NCBI GenBank assembly: GCA_016702605.1
Contig: JADJDQ010000001.1
Span: 919,000-982,999 of the forward strand
Length of the DNA stretch: 64,000 nucleotides
DNA from: Candidatus Intricatilinea gracilis
Lineage (GTDB): Bacteria; Pseudomonadota; Gammaproteobacteria; Burkholderiales; Burkholderiaceae_C
Reading direction: 5' to 3'
The translations under genes were made by a program, and so were the position numbers. Positions 1-8,020 of this stretch are shown here, piece by piece. The number at the start of each line of letters is the position of its first letter. Position 1 is the first letter of the stretch. The notes beneath the pieces are model-generated. The model did not search any database and had not been told where the DNA came from. It saw only the letters and a list, made by a program, of their open reading frames with translations.

Positions 1-358
1 CCAGCATCTGGCCCTTCATGTGGGCGATGTTCTCGCGCGTCCACTTCTCGGGCGGCACCTTGTTCTTGAGCGCGGCGTTTTCGGCCGGCAGGCCGAAGGC
101 ATCCCAGCCCATGGGCATGAGCACGTTGCTGCCCTTCATGCGCAGTTGGCGCGCCAGCATGTCGTTGATGGTGTAGTTGCGCACATGGCCCATGTGCAGC
201 TTGCCCGAGGGGTAGGGCAGCATGGAGCAGGCGTAGAACTTGGGCTTGAGCTGGCCCGACGCGTCGCGCGCGTCCTCGACCACACGGTAGGCATCGGCGG
301 CTTGCCAGACGGCCTGGGCAGCGGCTTCGACGGCGGTGGGTTCGTATTTGTCGTTCAT
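1..358 (-). CDS. leuS: Leucyl-tRNA synthetase, N-terminal part (runs off the window)
   Basis: Charges tRNA-Leu with leucine in the cytoplasm. Only about the first 119 residues are inside the window; the gene continues past its left edge. The visible part begins MNDKYEPTAVE, then has the class I synthetase stretch YPSGKLHMGHVRNYTIND, with HMGH as the HIGH signature near residue 55, followed by MPMGWDAFGLPAENAA, typical of bacterial LeuRS. The start is an ATG at 358. It is the last visible gene of a leftward run below bamE, dapB, exbB and exbD, an order common in Burkholderiales. The 266 bases between leuS and exbD show no gene. Confidence 0.96.
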   Translation of the reverse strand, partial: MNDKYEPTAVEAAAQAVWQAADAYRVVEDARDASGQLKPKFYACSMLPYPSGKLHMGHVRNYTINDMLARQLRMKGSNVLMPMGWDAFGLPAENAALKNKVPPEKWTRENIAHMKGQML

Positions 359-624
359 GGCAAGTCACGGCCGCGAATGGCGGCAAGGCCCGCGGCTCGT
401 GGCCGATGACCGGTGGGGAATGGGGCGCCGATTATCCGCGAGGGTCTGCGGGGTGCGCCGCCGAACGCACAGGCCAGGCACAGCCAGCACGCCCAGGCCT
501 CGATGACAGCTGCCGGCAGCCGGCAACCAGAATGCGATGCAGACCGGCAAGGTGCTCAGCAGCGCCGCTCACACCGGCACGGCAGGTACACGCCCCCGTG
601 CGCTCAGGATCGACAAGCAACGCG

Positions 625-1053
<429 letters not shown>

Positions 1054-1064
1054 GAACCAGCCCC

Positions 1065-1742
1065 TCAATGCAGCCGGGTGCGTTCGGCCGAGGCCCGGGC
1101 GCGTTCGAGCAGCATCTCGCGCAGGTCGTGGGCGTAGCCTTCGAGGTCGGCCTCGCAGGCGCCGATCCACTTGCCGAACAGGTTGTAGGCCAGCACGGCG
1201 GGGATGGCGACGGCCAGGCCGGCGGCGGTCATCACCAGCGCTTCGCCCACCGGGCCGGCCACCTTGTCGATGCTGATGCTGCCGGAAGCCGAGATGCCCA
1301 GCAGCGCGTGGTAGATGCCCCAGACGGTGCCGAACAGGCCAATGAACGGCGCGGTGGCCCCGATCGACGCCAGCAGCACCTGGCCATATTGCAGCTGCGC
1401 CAGCACGGCATGCAGGGCGTCGCGCAGGCGCCGGGTGAGTTGGGATTCGAGCTGGCCGGCGGCTTCGAGCGTGCCGGCGCTGGCGCTGTGCAGGCCAGCG
1501 GCGAGTAGCGGCACCAGCACCTGCTCGCGGTCGATCGCGGCCAGCTGGGTCTTGGCTTCGTCCAGGCCGGGTGCGGCCCAGAAGGCCGGCACGGCACGCG
1601 CCATGTCGCGGCGCACGCGGCTGAGTGTCCAGCCCTTCCAGAAGATCAGCACCCAGGCGGCCACCGACATCGCCAGCAGCAGCAAGGCGACCGTGCGGGT
1701 GATGACGTCACCTTCGGCAAAGACCTGCGCAAAGCTGCCCAT
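1065..1742 (-). CDS. exbB: MotA/TolQ/ExbB family proton channel protein
   Basis: Multi-pass inner-membrane subunit that forms a proton channel with the ExbD-like protein encoded 11 bases downstream. The protein has 225 residues with one membrane segment near residues 18-36 and two more in the second half. The conserved LFGTVWGIYHALLGI stretch (about 135-150) and the following APVGEALVMTAAGLAVAIPA-like helix are typical of the ExbB/TolQ family. The ATG at 1742 is the first suitable start. It lies below dapB, separated by 109 bases. Exact family assignment (ExbB rather than TolQ) is by general similarity only. Confidence 0.9.
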   Translation of the reverse strand: MGSFAQVFAEGDVITRTVALLLLAMSVAAWVLIFWKGWTLSRVRRDMARAVPAFWAAPGLDEAKTQLAAIDREQVLVPLLAAGLHSASAGTLEAAGQLESQLTRRLRDALHAVLAQLQYGQVLLASIGATAPFIGLFGTVWGIYHALLGISASGSISIDKVAGPVGEALVMTAAGLAVAIPAVLAYNLFGKWIGACEADLEGYAHDLREMLLERARASAERTRLH

Positions 1743-1851
1743 GGTGTGTCGCCCCGTCTAGCCGACGACCGGCGAGGCGCAGCTCGCGGGCAACTGCCGA
1801 CGAGCGACGGGTCTGCAGCCAGGGCCGTGGCGGTGGGACATGTGTTGCACG

Positions 1852-2670
1852 TCAGCCCAGGCCGAGCACGGCATTCATGTCGAACAGGCCGTGGCTCTTG
1901 CCCGCCAGGAAGCGCACTGCACGCAGGCTGCCCTGCGCGTAGGTGGAGCGGCTGGCGCTCTTGTGCGTGATCTCGATACGTTCACCCGTGCCGGCGAACA
2001 GCACGGTGTGGTCGCCGACGATGTCGCCGCCGCGCACGGTGGCAAAACCGATGGTCGACGGGTCGCGTTCGCCGGTGACCCCTTCGCGGCCATAGACGGC
2101 GCAAGTCTTCAGGTCGCGGCCCAGCGCCTTGGCCACCACCTCGCCCATCTTGAGCGCGGTGCCGCTCGGTGCATCCACCTTGTGACGGTGATGCGCCTCG
2201 ATGATCTCGATGTCGTAGCCCTCGGCCAGGGCGCGCGCCGCCATGTCGAGCAGACGCATCACCACGTTCACGCCCACACTCATGTTGGGCGCCATGACGA
2301 TGGCGATGTCCTGCGCGGCGGCCTGGATCTCGGCCTTCTGTGCATCGCTGAAGCCGGTGGTGCCCACGACCAGGTTCACGCCCAGTTCACGGCACACGGC
2401 CAGGTGCGCCAAGGTGCCTTCGGGGCGGGTGAAGTCGATCAAGGTGCCGCCGTTCGCCACACCAGCCAGACCGGCCCGCAGGTCGGATTGCACCGCCACA
2501 CCACTGCTGCGGCCCAGGAAGGCCGTGGCGTCGGCACCGATCAGCGGGCTGCCGGCACGGTCGAGGGCACCGGCGAGTTTGCAGTCGTCGGCGGCGAGCA
2601 CGGCGTCGATCAGGATCTGGCCCATGCGGCCAGTACAGCCGGCCACGGCGATGGCGTGAGGCGTGCTCAT
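1852..2670 (-). CDS. dapB: 4-hydroxy-tetrahydrodipicolinate reductase
   Basis: NAD(P)H-dependent reductase of the diaminopimelate/lysine pathway; cytoplasmic. It has 272 residues, normal for the family. The N-terminal dinucleotide-binding loop GCTGRMGQ (11-18) and the substrate-binding and catalytic motif EAHHRHKVDAPSGTA (158-172) are intact, and GTTGFS follows at about 103. The ATG at 2670 begins only 20 bases downstream of the bamE stop, so bamE and dapB are probably co-transcribed. The reductase supplies meso-diaminopimelate for peptidoglycan as well as lysine. Confidence 0.97.
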   Translation of the reverse strand: MSTPHAIAVAGCTGRMGQILIDAVLAADDCKLAGALDRAGSPLIGADATAFLGRSSGVAVQSDLRAGLAGVANGGTLIDFTRPEGTLAHLAVCRELGVNLVVGTTGFSDAQKAEIQAAAQDIAIVMAPNMSVGVNVVMRLLDMAARALAEGYDIEIIEAHHRHKVDAPSGTALKMGEVVAKALGRDLKTCAVYGREGVTGERDPSTIGFATVRGGDIVGDHTVLFAGTGERIEITHKSASRSTYAQGSLRAVRFLAGKSHGLFDMNAVLGLG

Positions 2671-2690
2671 CGTGGTGTGTGTCGGCTTGG

Positions 2691-3242
2691 TCAGCGCGAC
2701 AGGGGTTCGAGGGGCGGGTAGTTGCGCAGCGGGCCGCTGGCGGCTTGTGCGGGCAGCGCGGCGGTGCTGGCCACCGGCAGCGGCAAGGCCTTGAGCTGCT
2801 CGTCGGTGAGTTGCAGGCTGTCCTGACCGCGGCGCGGCCTGGCGGCGTCGATCGAAGCGACGAATTCACGTTCGGTCGGCAGATCGCTGGCTTCGAAACG
2901 TGCCAGCCTGTTGGCCGTGAAAAACACCGTCACGCGACGCTGCTGCGGCGCTGCACCCTGGCGGCGGATGGTGAAGACATAGTCCCAGCGGTCGGCATGG
3001 AAGATGTCGGCCAACATGGGTGAACCGAGCAAGGCGCGCACCTGGTCACGCGTCTGGCCGGTCTTGAGCAGCGCGGCCATCTCCTGCGTGACGACGTTGC
3101 CCTGCACCACTTCGGCCCGGTACGGCCGCGGCAAGTCGGTCGAACAAGCGGCCAGCACGGCAAGCAGGGCGGCAGCCATCGGCACGGCCAACACGGCGCC
3201 CAGGCGGGTGCGCAGGAAAACAGGCCGGGTCAGCAAGGTCAT
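2691..3242 (-). CDS. bamE: Outer-membrane assembly lipoprotein BamE (SmpA/OmlA)
   Basis: Small lipoprotein of the BAM complex that folds outer-membrane proteins. The 183-residue product starts at the ATG at 3242 and has a hydrophobic signal ending in a lipobox LAAC with Cys33 as the lipidated residue. The SmpA/OmlA domain follows: YRAEVVQGNVVTQEMAALLKTGQT, then VRALLGSPMLADIFHADRWDYVF. The C-terminal 70 residues are a lineage-specific extension. The reading frame stays open far upstream, but the signal peptide fixes the start. It is divergent from fur, with 153 bases between the two. Confidence 0.93.
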   Translation of the reverse strand: MTLLTRPVFLRTRLGAVLAVPMAAALLAVLAACSTDLPRPYRAEVVQGNVVTQEMAALLKTGQTRDQVRALLGSPMLADIFHADRWDYVFTIRRQGAAPQQRRVTVFFTANRLARFEASDLPTEREFVASIDAARPRRGQDSLQLTDEQLKALPLPVASTAALPAQAASGPLRNYPPLEPLSR

Positions 3243-3349
3243 GGCGGGCAGGTCGCAGGCGGGTGCAAACAGGGCAGGCAAGGGGCAAACAAGGCAGGTC
3301 CGACGAGACGGCGCGCCACCACGGGCACACCCAACTGACGGAACTGCCT

Positions 3350-3395
3350 TGTCGATATGATCTCGTACCATTCTAGCGACGCCCCTGCGCCAGCC
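3350..3395 (+). promoter_or_regulatory. Candidate fur promoter (-10 TATGAT)
   Basis: A good -10 hexamer TATGAT lies at 3356-3361, 35 bases before the fur ATG at 3396. A weak -35 candidate CTGACG lies at 3335-3340 with a short 15-base spacer. An in-frame ATG at 3357 overlaps the hexamer, which argues that translation starts at 3396 rather than 3357. I did not find a convincing Fur box by eye. Confidence 0.4.
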
Positions 3396-3824
3396 ATGAC
3401 CCACGCCGAAGAACTCAAGAGCTCGGGGCTCAAGGCCACGCTGCCGCGCATCAAGATCCTCGAGATCTTCCAGCGCAGCCAGATGCGCCACATGAGCGCC
3501 GAAGACGTCTACAAGGTCTTGCTCGGCGAAGGTGCCGACATCGGCCTGGCCACGGTCTACCGCGTGCTGATGCAGTTCGAGCAAGCCGGCATCCTGGCGC
3601 GTAACCACTTCGAAGGTGGCAAATCGGTCTTCGAGCTCAACGAAGGGCAGCATCACGACCATCTGGTGTGCCTGGACTGCGGCCGGGTGGTCGAGTTCTA
3701 CGACCCGCAGATCGAGGCCCGCCAGCGTGCCATCGCGCTGGATCGTGGCTTTGCGCTGCAGGAACACACCCTGGCGCTGTACGCCCACTGCACCAACACG
3801 AGCTGCGAACACCGCGGCCGCTGA
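3396..3824 (+). CDS. fur: Ferric uptake regulator Fur
   Basis: Metal-dependent repressor of iron uptake genes. It has 142 residues: an N-terminal winged helix (LKATLPRIKILEIFQ, then MSAEDVYKVLL and GLATVYRVLMQFEQAGIL) and a C-terminal dimerisation and metal domain with HHDHLVCLDCGRVVEF and a second cysteine pair CTNTSC near the end, the likely structural zinc site. Start 3396 matches the usual Fur N-terminus; an ATG 39 bases upstream would add an unusual extension. It is divergent from bamE, the usual arrangement in this order. Confidence 0.96.
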   Translation: MTHAEELKSSGLKATLPRIKILEIFQRSQMRHMSAEDVYKVLLGEGADIGLATVYRVLMQFEQAGILARNHFEGGKSVFELNEGQHHDHLVCLDCGRVVEFYDPQIEARQRAIALDRGFALQEHTLALYAHCTNTSCEHRGR

Positions 3825-3927
3825 GGGTTTCCGGCAGCGGCGCGGACGCGCCGCATCGCAAGGCCCAGGCGGCAGCCTGGCGAGCCGATCCCGCGGCCGC
3901 TGCAGGATGCGCGGGCTGCGTCCGGGG

Positions 3928-4887
3928 TCAGAGACCCGAGTCGCCGCGCTCCATCATCTGGCGGTGACGCTCGATGAACTCGCGGTAGGTGTCGATGCCG
4001 CGCAGTTGCAGCACGGTGTTGCGCACGGCCGCCTCGACCAGCACGGCCAGGTTGCGGCCGGCGTCCACGGCGATCACGACCTTGCGCACCTTCATGCCGA
4101 GCACGTCTTCGTAGAGCGGCTCGTAGGGCATACGTTCGAACTCGCGCTCCATCGTCTCCTTGCGCACCAGGTGGACGATGAGTTTGAGGCGCATCTTGCG
4201 GCGCACCGCCGTCTCGCCAAAGATGGCGCGGATGTCGAGCAGACCGATGCCGCGAACTTCGAGCAGGTTGCGCAGCAGCTCGGGGCAACGGCCCTCGATG
4301 GCGGTCTGCGAGACACGGAACAGGTCGACCACGTCGTCGGCCACCAGGCCGTGACCGCGCGAGATCAGCTCGAGGCCCAGTTCACTCTTGCCCAGGCCCG
4401 ACTCGCCGGTAAGCAGCACACCCAGGCCGAGGATGTCCATGAACACGCCGTGACGCGAGCTGCGTTCGGCAAAGTGCTGGCCGAGGTAGCCGCGCAACAC
4501 GTCGATGACATGGCCGGCCGAGTCGCGTGTGACGAACAGCGGGATGTCGGCGCGTTCACACATCGCCACCAGGCGATCGGGCGGCGCAAAACCGTCGGCC
4601 ACGATGACCACCGGCGGCTCGAGCGTGACGATGCGCGAGATGCGCCGCTCTTGGGTGTCGGCGTCGTCGTGCTGCAGATAGGCCACCTCGCGGCGGCCGA
4701 CGATCTGCACCCGGTAGGGGTGGATGTAGTTGAGGTAACCGACCAGATCGGCGGCCGACTGGGCGTAGCGCACCGCCACCTCGTCGAAGCGCCGCTCGGG
4801 ATGCGCATGGCCTGCGATCCACTCCCACTTGAGGGCCGAGCGGTGTGATTCGAACAGCGCCTCGGCGCTGATGACGGTGGGTTTCAA
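3928..4887 (-). CDS. hprK: HPr kinase/phosphorylase
   Basis: Bifunctional serine kinase/phosphorylase that acts on HPr or its relatives in regulatory phosphotransferase systems. The 319-residue product has the HprK N-terminal domain, catalytic-region RHGVFMDILGLG (145-156), Walker A GESGLGKSE (161-169), the ADDVVD acidic motif and the signature EVRGIGLLDIRAIFG. The only usable start is a TTG at 4887, because an in-frame TGA lies three codons upstream. It follows ptsN after 47 bases and is probably co-transcribed with it. Neither HPr nor enzyme I is in the window. Confidence 0.95.
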   Translation of the reverse strand: MKPTVISAEALFESHRSALKWEWIAGHAHPERRFDEVAVRYAQSAADLVGYLNYIHPYRVQIVGRREVAYLQHDDADTQERRISRIVTLEPPVVIVADGFAPPDRLVAMCERADIPLFVTRDSAGHVIDVLRGYLGQHFAERSSRHGVFMDILGLGVLLTGESGLGKSELGLELISRGHGLVADDVVDLFRVSQTAIEGRCPELLRNLLEVRGIGLLDIRAIFGETAVRRKMRLKLIVHLVRKETMEREFERMPYEPLYEDVLGMKVRKVVIAVDAGRNLAVLVEAAVRNTVLQLRGIDTYREFIERHRQMMERGDSGL

Positions 4888-4934
4888 GCGGTGTCAGTCG
4901 ACCGCGCGGGTCGATTCAGGCAGTGTGCTGATGC

Positions 4935-5405
4935 TCAGGCCACCGACCGCAGCGGCTCCCAGCGCGAGATGCGCTCGTGCAGCTGGGTCGGCTCGGTGTC
5001 GGTCTTGAGGGCTTCGCGCAGTTCGCGGTCGGACAACATCTCGGCGATCTCGGACAGGATCTCGAGGTGCCGCTGCGTGGCCGCCTCGGGCACGAGCAGG
5101 AAGATCATCAGGTTGACCGGCTCGTCGTCGGGTGCCTCGAAGGCGATCGGCTGCGCTAGCCGCAGCACCGCGGCGAGCGGGTTCTTGAGGCCCTTGATAC
5201 GACCATGCGGAATCGCGACGCCGTGGCCCAGACCCGTCGACCCGAGGCGCTCGCGCGCGAACAGGTTGTCGGTGATGGTGGCCCGAGCAATGGCGTGCTG
5301 GTTCTCGAACAGCAGCCCCGCCTGTTCGAATGCGCGCTTCTTGCTGGTCGCCTCCACATTCACCAGCACGTTGCTGGCGGGCAGGATGGCTGCGAGTCGG
5401 TTCAT
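4935..5405 (-). CDS. ptsN: PTS IIA-like nitrogen regulatory protein PtsN (EIIA-Ntr)
   Basis: EIIA-family phosphoacceptor of the nitrogen PTS, linking carbon, nitrogen and potassium status; cytoplasmic. It has 156 residues, with the phosphorylatable His67 in GHGVAIPHGRIKG (60-72), normal length for PtsN. The ATG at 5405 gives the standard N-terminus (MNRLAAILPASNVLVNV). It lies upstream of hprK. In many Burkholderiales, rpoN and hpf precede ptsN; here they are absent and fbaA follows instead. Confidence 0.95.
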   Translation of the reverse strand: MNRLAAILPASNVLVNVEATSKKRAFEQAGLLFENQHAIARATITDNLFARERLGSTGLGHGVAIPHGRIKGLKNPLAAVLRLAQPIAFEAPDDEPVNLMIFLLVPEAATQRHLEILSEIAEMLSDRELREALKTDTEPTQLHERISRWEPLRSVA

Positions 5406-5443
5406 CGGATTCAGTGCCGGGACGGCAGCTCCATAGGGGCGTG

Positions 5444-5482
5444 GAAAACGATTATAGGAATCGATTTCAGGCCGGTCGCCAA
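5444..5482 (-). promoter_or_regulatory. Candidate ptsN-hprK promoter with consensus -10
   Basis: On the minus strand a perfect TATAAT occurs at 5456-5451, about 46 bases before the ptsN ATG, predicting a start of transcription near 5444 and a leader of about 40 bases. No good -35 hexamer lies at 16-18 bases; TTGGCG at 5482-5477 is 20 bases away. The -10 is convincing; the rest is inferred. Confidence 0.5.
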
Positions 5483-5567
5483 AGATGCCCGTGTCTGGGC
5501 GTCGGGGTTGTGTCGCAACGACGGCCGATGTCACCGGATGTGGCCCTGTCAGCCAATGTCAGGCACG

Positions 5568-5595
5568 CGGCGAGCCCCGTCACGGGTGCTCGCCG
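5568..5595 (-). terminator. Strong hairpin just after fbaA
   Basis: A GC-rich inverted repeat with arms near 5568-5579 and 5583-5595, a TCA loop and one bulged T, begins about 10 bases beyond the fbaA stop codon. It would form a very stable stem, but no run of T follows on the minus strand, so it may stabilise the 3' end or act with a termination factor. Confidence 0.45.
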
Positions 5596-5604
5596 TCAGG
5601 CAGA

Positions 5605-6669
5605 TCAGACGACCTTTTGCGCCAGTTCACCGCTGGCGTAGCGCCGGGCGATGTCGACCAGCGGCTGTGCCTTGATCTTGCCGGCCTGACCTTCACAACC
5701 GAACTCGATGTAACGCTGCTTGCACACGAGTTTGGCGGCTTCACGGGCAGGCTTGAGCCACTCGCGAGCGTCGAACTTGTCGGGGTTCTCGGCCAGGAAC
5801 TTGCGCACCGCGCCGGTCATGGCCAGGCGGATGTCGGTGTCGATGTTGATCTTGCGCACGCCGAACTTGATGGCTTCCTGGATCTCCTCGACCGGCACGC
5901 CGTAGGTCTCCTTCATCTTGCCGCCGTACTGGTTGATGATGGCCAGCAGATCCTGCGGCACGCTCGACGAGCCGTGCATCACCAGGTGGGTGTTGGGGAT
6001 ACGCGCGTGGATTTCCTTGACGCGGCTGATGGCCAGGATGTCGCCGGTGGGCTTGCGGCTGAACTTGTAGGCACCGTGGCTGGTGCCGATGGCGATGGCC
6101 AGGGCGTCGAGCTGGGTCGCCTTGACGAACACGGCGGCTTCTTCCGGGTCGGTCAGCATCTGGCTGTGGTCGAGCTTGCCTTCGGCGCCGATGCCGTCTT
6201 CTTCGCCGGCGTCGCCGGTTTCCAGGTTGCCCAGGCAGCCCAGTTCACCTTCGACGGTGACACCGACCTTGTGCGCCATGTCGACCACCTTGCGCGTGAC
6301 CTCGACGTTGTAGTCGAACGAGGCGGGCGTCTTGCCGTCTTCGCGCAGCGAGCCGTCCATCATCACAGAGCCGAAGCCCAGGTCGATCGCGCCCTGGCAG
6401 ATCAGCGGTGTCTGGCCATGGTCCTGGTGCATCACCAGCGGGATGTTGGGATAGGCCTCGACGGCCGCCTGGATCAGGTGCTTGATGAAGCTCTCGCCGG
6501 CGTACTTGCGCGCACCTGCGCTGGCTTGCAGGATGACCGGGGCGTTGACCTCGGCGGCTGCCGACATGACGGCCTGCACCTGTTCGAGGTTGTTGACGTT
6601 GAACGCCGGGATGCCGTAGCCGTGTTCGGCGGCGTGGTCGAGCAACTGGCGCATGGAAACGAGTGGCAT
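5605..6669 (-). CDS. fbaA: Fructose-bisphosphate aldolase, class II
   Basis: Zinc-dependent aldolase of glycolysis/gluconeogenesis and the Calvin cycle: fructose 1,6-bisphosphate to dihydroxyacetone phosphate plus glyceraldehyde 3-phosphate. It has 354 residues, the length of the Calvin-type class IIA subtype. Metal and catalytic elements are visible: LVMHQDHGQTP, DLGFGSVMMDGS, GELGCLGN, GTSHGAYKF and LVMHGSSSVP. The ATG at 6669 gives the standard N-terminus MPLVSMRQLLDHAAEHGYG. It is read in the same direction as pgk, maeB and pyk. A gene of unknown role separates it from pyk. Confidence 0.97.
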   Translation of the reverse strand: MPLVSMRQLLDHAAEHGYGIPAFNVNNLEQVQAVMSAAAEVNAPVILQASAGARKYAGESFIKHLIQAAVEAYPNIPLVMHQDHGQTPLICQGAIDLGFGSVMMDGSLREDGKTPASFDYNVEVTRKVVDMAHKVGVTVEGELGCLGNLETGDAGEEDGIGAEGKLDHSQMLTDPEEAAVFVKATQLDALAIAIGTSHGAYKFSRKPTGDILAISRVKEIHARIPNTHLVMHGSSSVPQDLLAIINQYGGKMKETYGVPVEEIQEAIKFGVRKINIDTDIRLAMTGAVRKFLAENPDKFDAREWLKPAREAAKLVCKQRYIEFGCEGQAGKIKAQPLVDIARRYASGELAQKVV

Positions 6670-6855
6670 GGTGGAGACCTCGAGTGTGGGCGCGTCGGTG
6701 GCGCCGTTGGATGCCGATGAAATCGCGATGTAACCCGGGGATTTTAGGACTCGGGCGCAGCGCTTGGCCGCGGCAAGGGCAGTTCGCAGCGTGTCGGGTC
6801 AATGCCGGGCGCCGTGAATGTGCGCCTCATTCCGCGCCGACAGACTTCCGAAGCA

Positions 6856-7800
6856 TTACGCAGACATTGCGGCCACGGCGTCTGGCGCCTGGCGCTGCTG
6901 TTCGCGCAGGTCGATCGCGCCCCAGTAGTTGGATTCGACCGACATCACGAGGCGTCGGGCACGGTCGACATACCAGGTACAGGTCTCGCCACACTCCCAG
7001 ACGTCGGGTGCAGGCGAGTACCAGTCGTTCGGGCGGAAGTTCTTGCGCAGGCGTTCGAACTTCGCCAACGACCCTCGAACCGAGAACGAATTTGCAACTG
7101 GCCGGTACAGGTGTGCTCCCAGGCGCACCACTGCGCGCAGCCAGGGATCCTGCGGCAGGCCTTCTGGCGTCTTACCTTTGCAGTATTCGGCAAACAGCTC
7201 GTCGGTGTGCTGGGCATTGCCGGCGGCCTTGAACTTGCCATAGGCATTTGGACGAAATGGCGCCACCACGTAGTCGTAGCCTAGTCTGGTGGCTGCATCC
7301 TTGGCCCGTCCGATCAGGTACTGCGGAAGGCCGAGACTGCGGTGTTCCGGCGCGACGAGGATCGCGATGAGGAAGACGGCGTTAGCCCTTGTCATGCGGC
7401 TCGCCCTGATCTTGCGCGCCACGAGGTCGAACATGCGCGGTGAATGCATGGTCAGCAGATACCAGGCCGTCAGCGCCAGCATCTTCAAGGGATGAAACTG
7501 CAGGTTCTCTTCGATGTACGAATAGTCGTGCAATGAATGTTCGTTGCCCGACCAGTAGCCCGGCACGGTGGCCAGGAAGCCGATCGGCGCACCCTTGTCA
7601 TCGCGCAGTTCGTGGATGAACTCGGGGAACAAGGCAGCCTTGCAGTTCGCGACATGCCGGTTGTCGAGCAGCGATCGCTTGGGCGGTCGTGGCTCGACGT
7701 ACCACTCACCGAAGCCTGCCGATCTGATCTCGTACCAGCGCTCGAACTCTTCTTGATTGCGGAAGTGCCGCGGACGGCAGCTGAAACCGGACTGGTCCAT
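6856..7800 (-). CDS. GNAT-fold acetyltransferase-like protein of unknown function
   Basis: Uncharacterised 314-residue protein. Residues about 150-205 resemble acetyl-CoA-binding motif A of the GNAT superfamily: NAVFLIAILVAPEHRSLGLP is followed by QYLIGRAKDAATRLGYDYVV and an FRPNAYGKF segment. The N-terminal part is rich in aromatic residues and has no family I can name. The ATG at 7800 has a good AGGGGA Shine-Dalgarno sequence. It sits alone between pyk and fbaA, which are usually neighbours in this order, so it was probably inserted. Substrate unknown; the GNAT call is tentative. Confidence 0.6.
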   Translation of the reverse strand: MDQSGFSCRPRHFRNQEEFERWYEIRSAGFGEWYVEPRPPKRSLLDNRHVANCKAALFPEFIHELRDDKGAPIGFLATVPGYWSGNEHSLHDYSYIEENLQFHPLKMLALTAWYLLTMHSPRMFDLVARKIRASRMTRANAVFLIAILVAPEHRSLGLPQYLIGRAKDAATRLGYDYVVAPFRPNAYGKFKAAGNAQHTDELFAEYCKGKTPEGLPQDPWLRAVVRLGAHLYRPVANSFSVRGSLAKFERLRKNFRPNDWYSPAPDVWECGETCTWYVDRARRLVMSVESNYWGAIDLREQQRQAPDAVAAMSA

Positions 7801-8020
7801 ACATCCCCTGAGATTGCCAAGAATTCGCGCACGACGGCGCGACTCTGGCTCACTCTAGCGAACGTTGGCTCCGGGCCGTTCTGCCACAGATGCACACCGC
7901 GGAATTGGCACGGCTACAAAATCACTGAGGCCGGCAAGGTCTATCGAGGTAGCAAGAACACCACAGTCGCCCTGTGTGGCGTTTCCGCATGCGCCTCGAT
8001 CAACCCGCAAGCGTTTCGTT

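Noticed and set aside
3357..3395. Upstream ATG for fur at 3357
   Set aside because: It overlaps the best -10 hexamer and would add 13 residues not typical of Fur.
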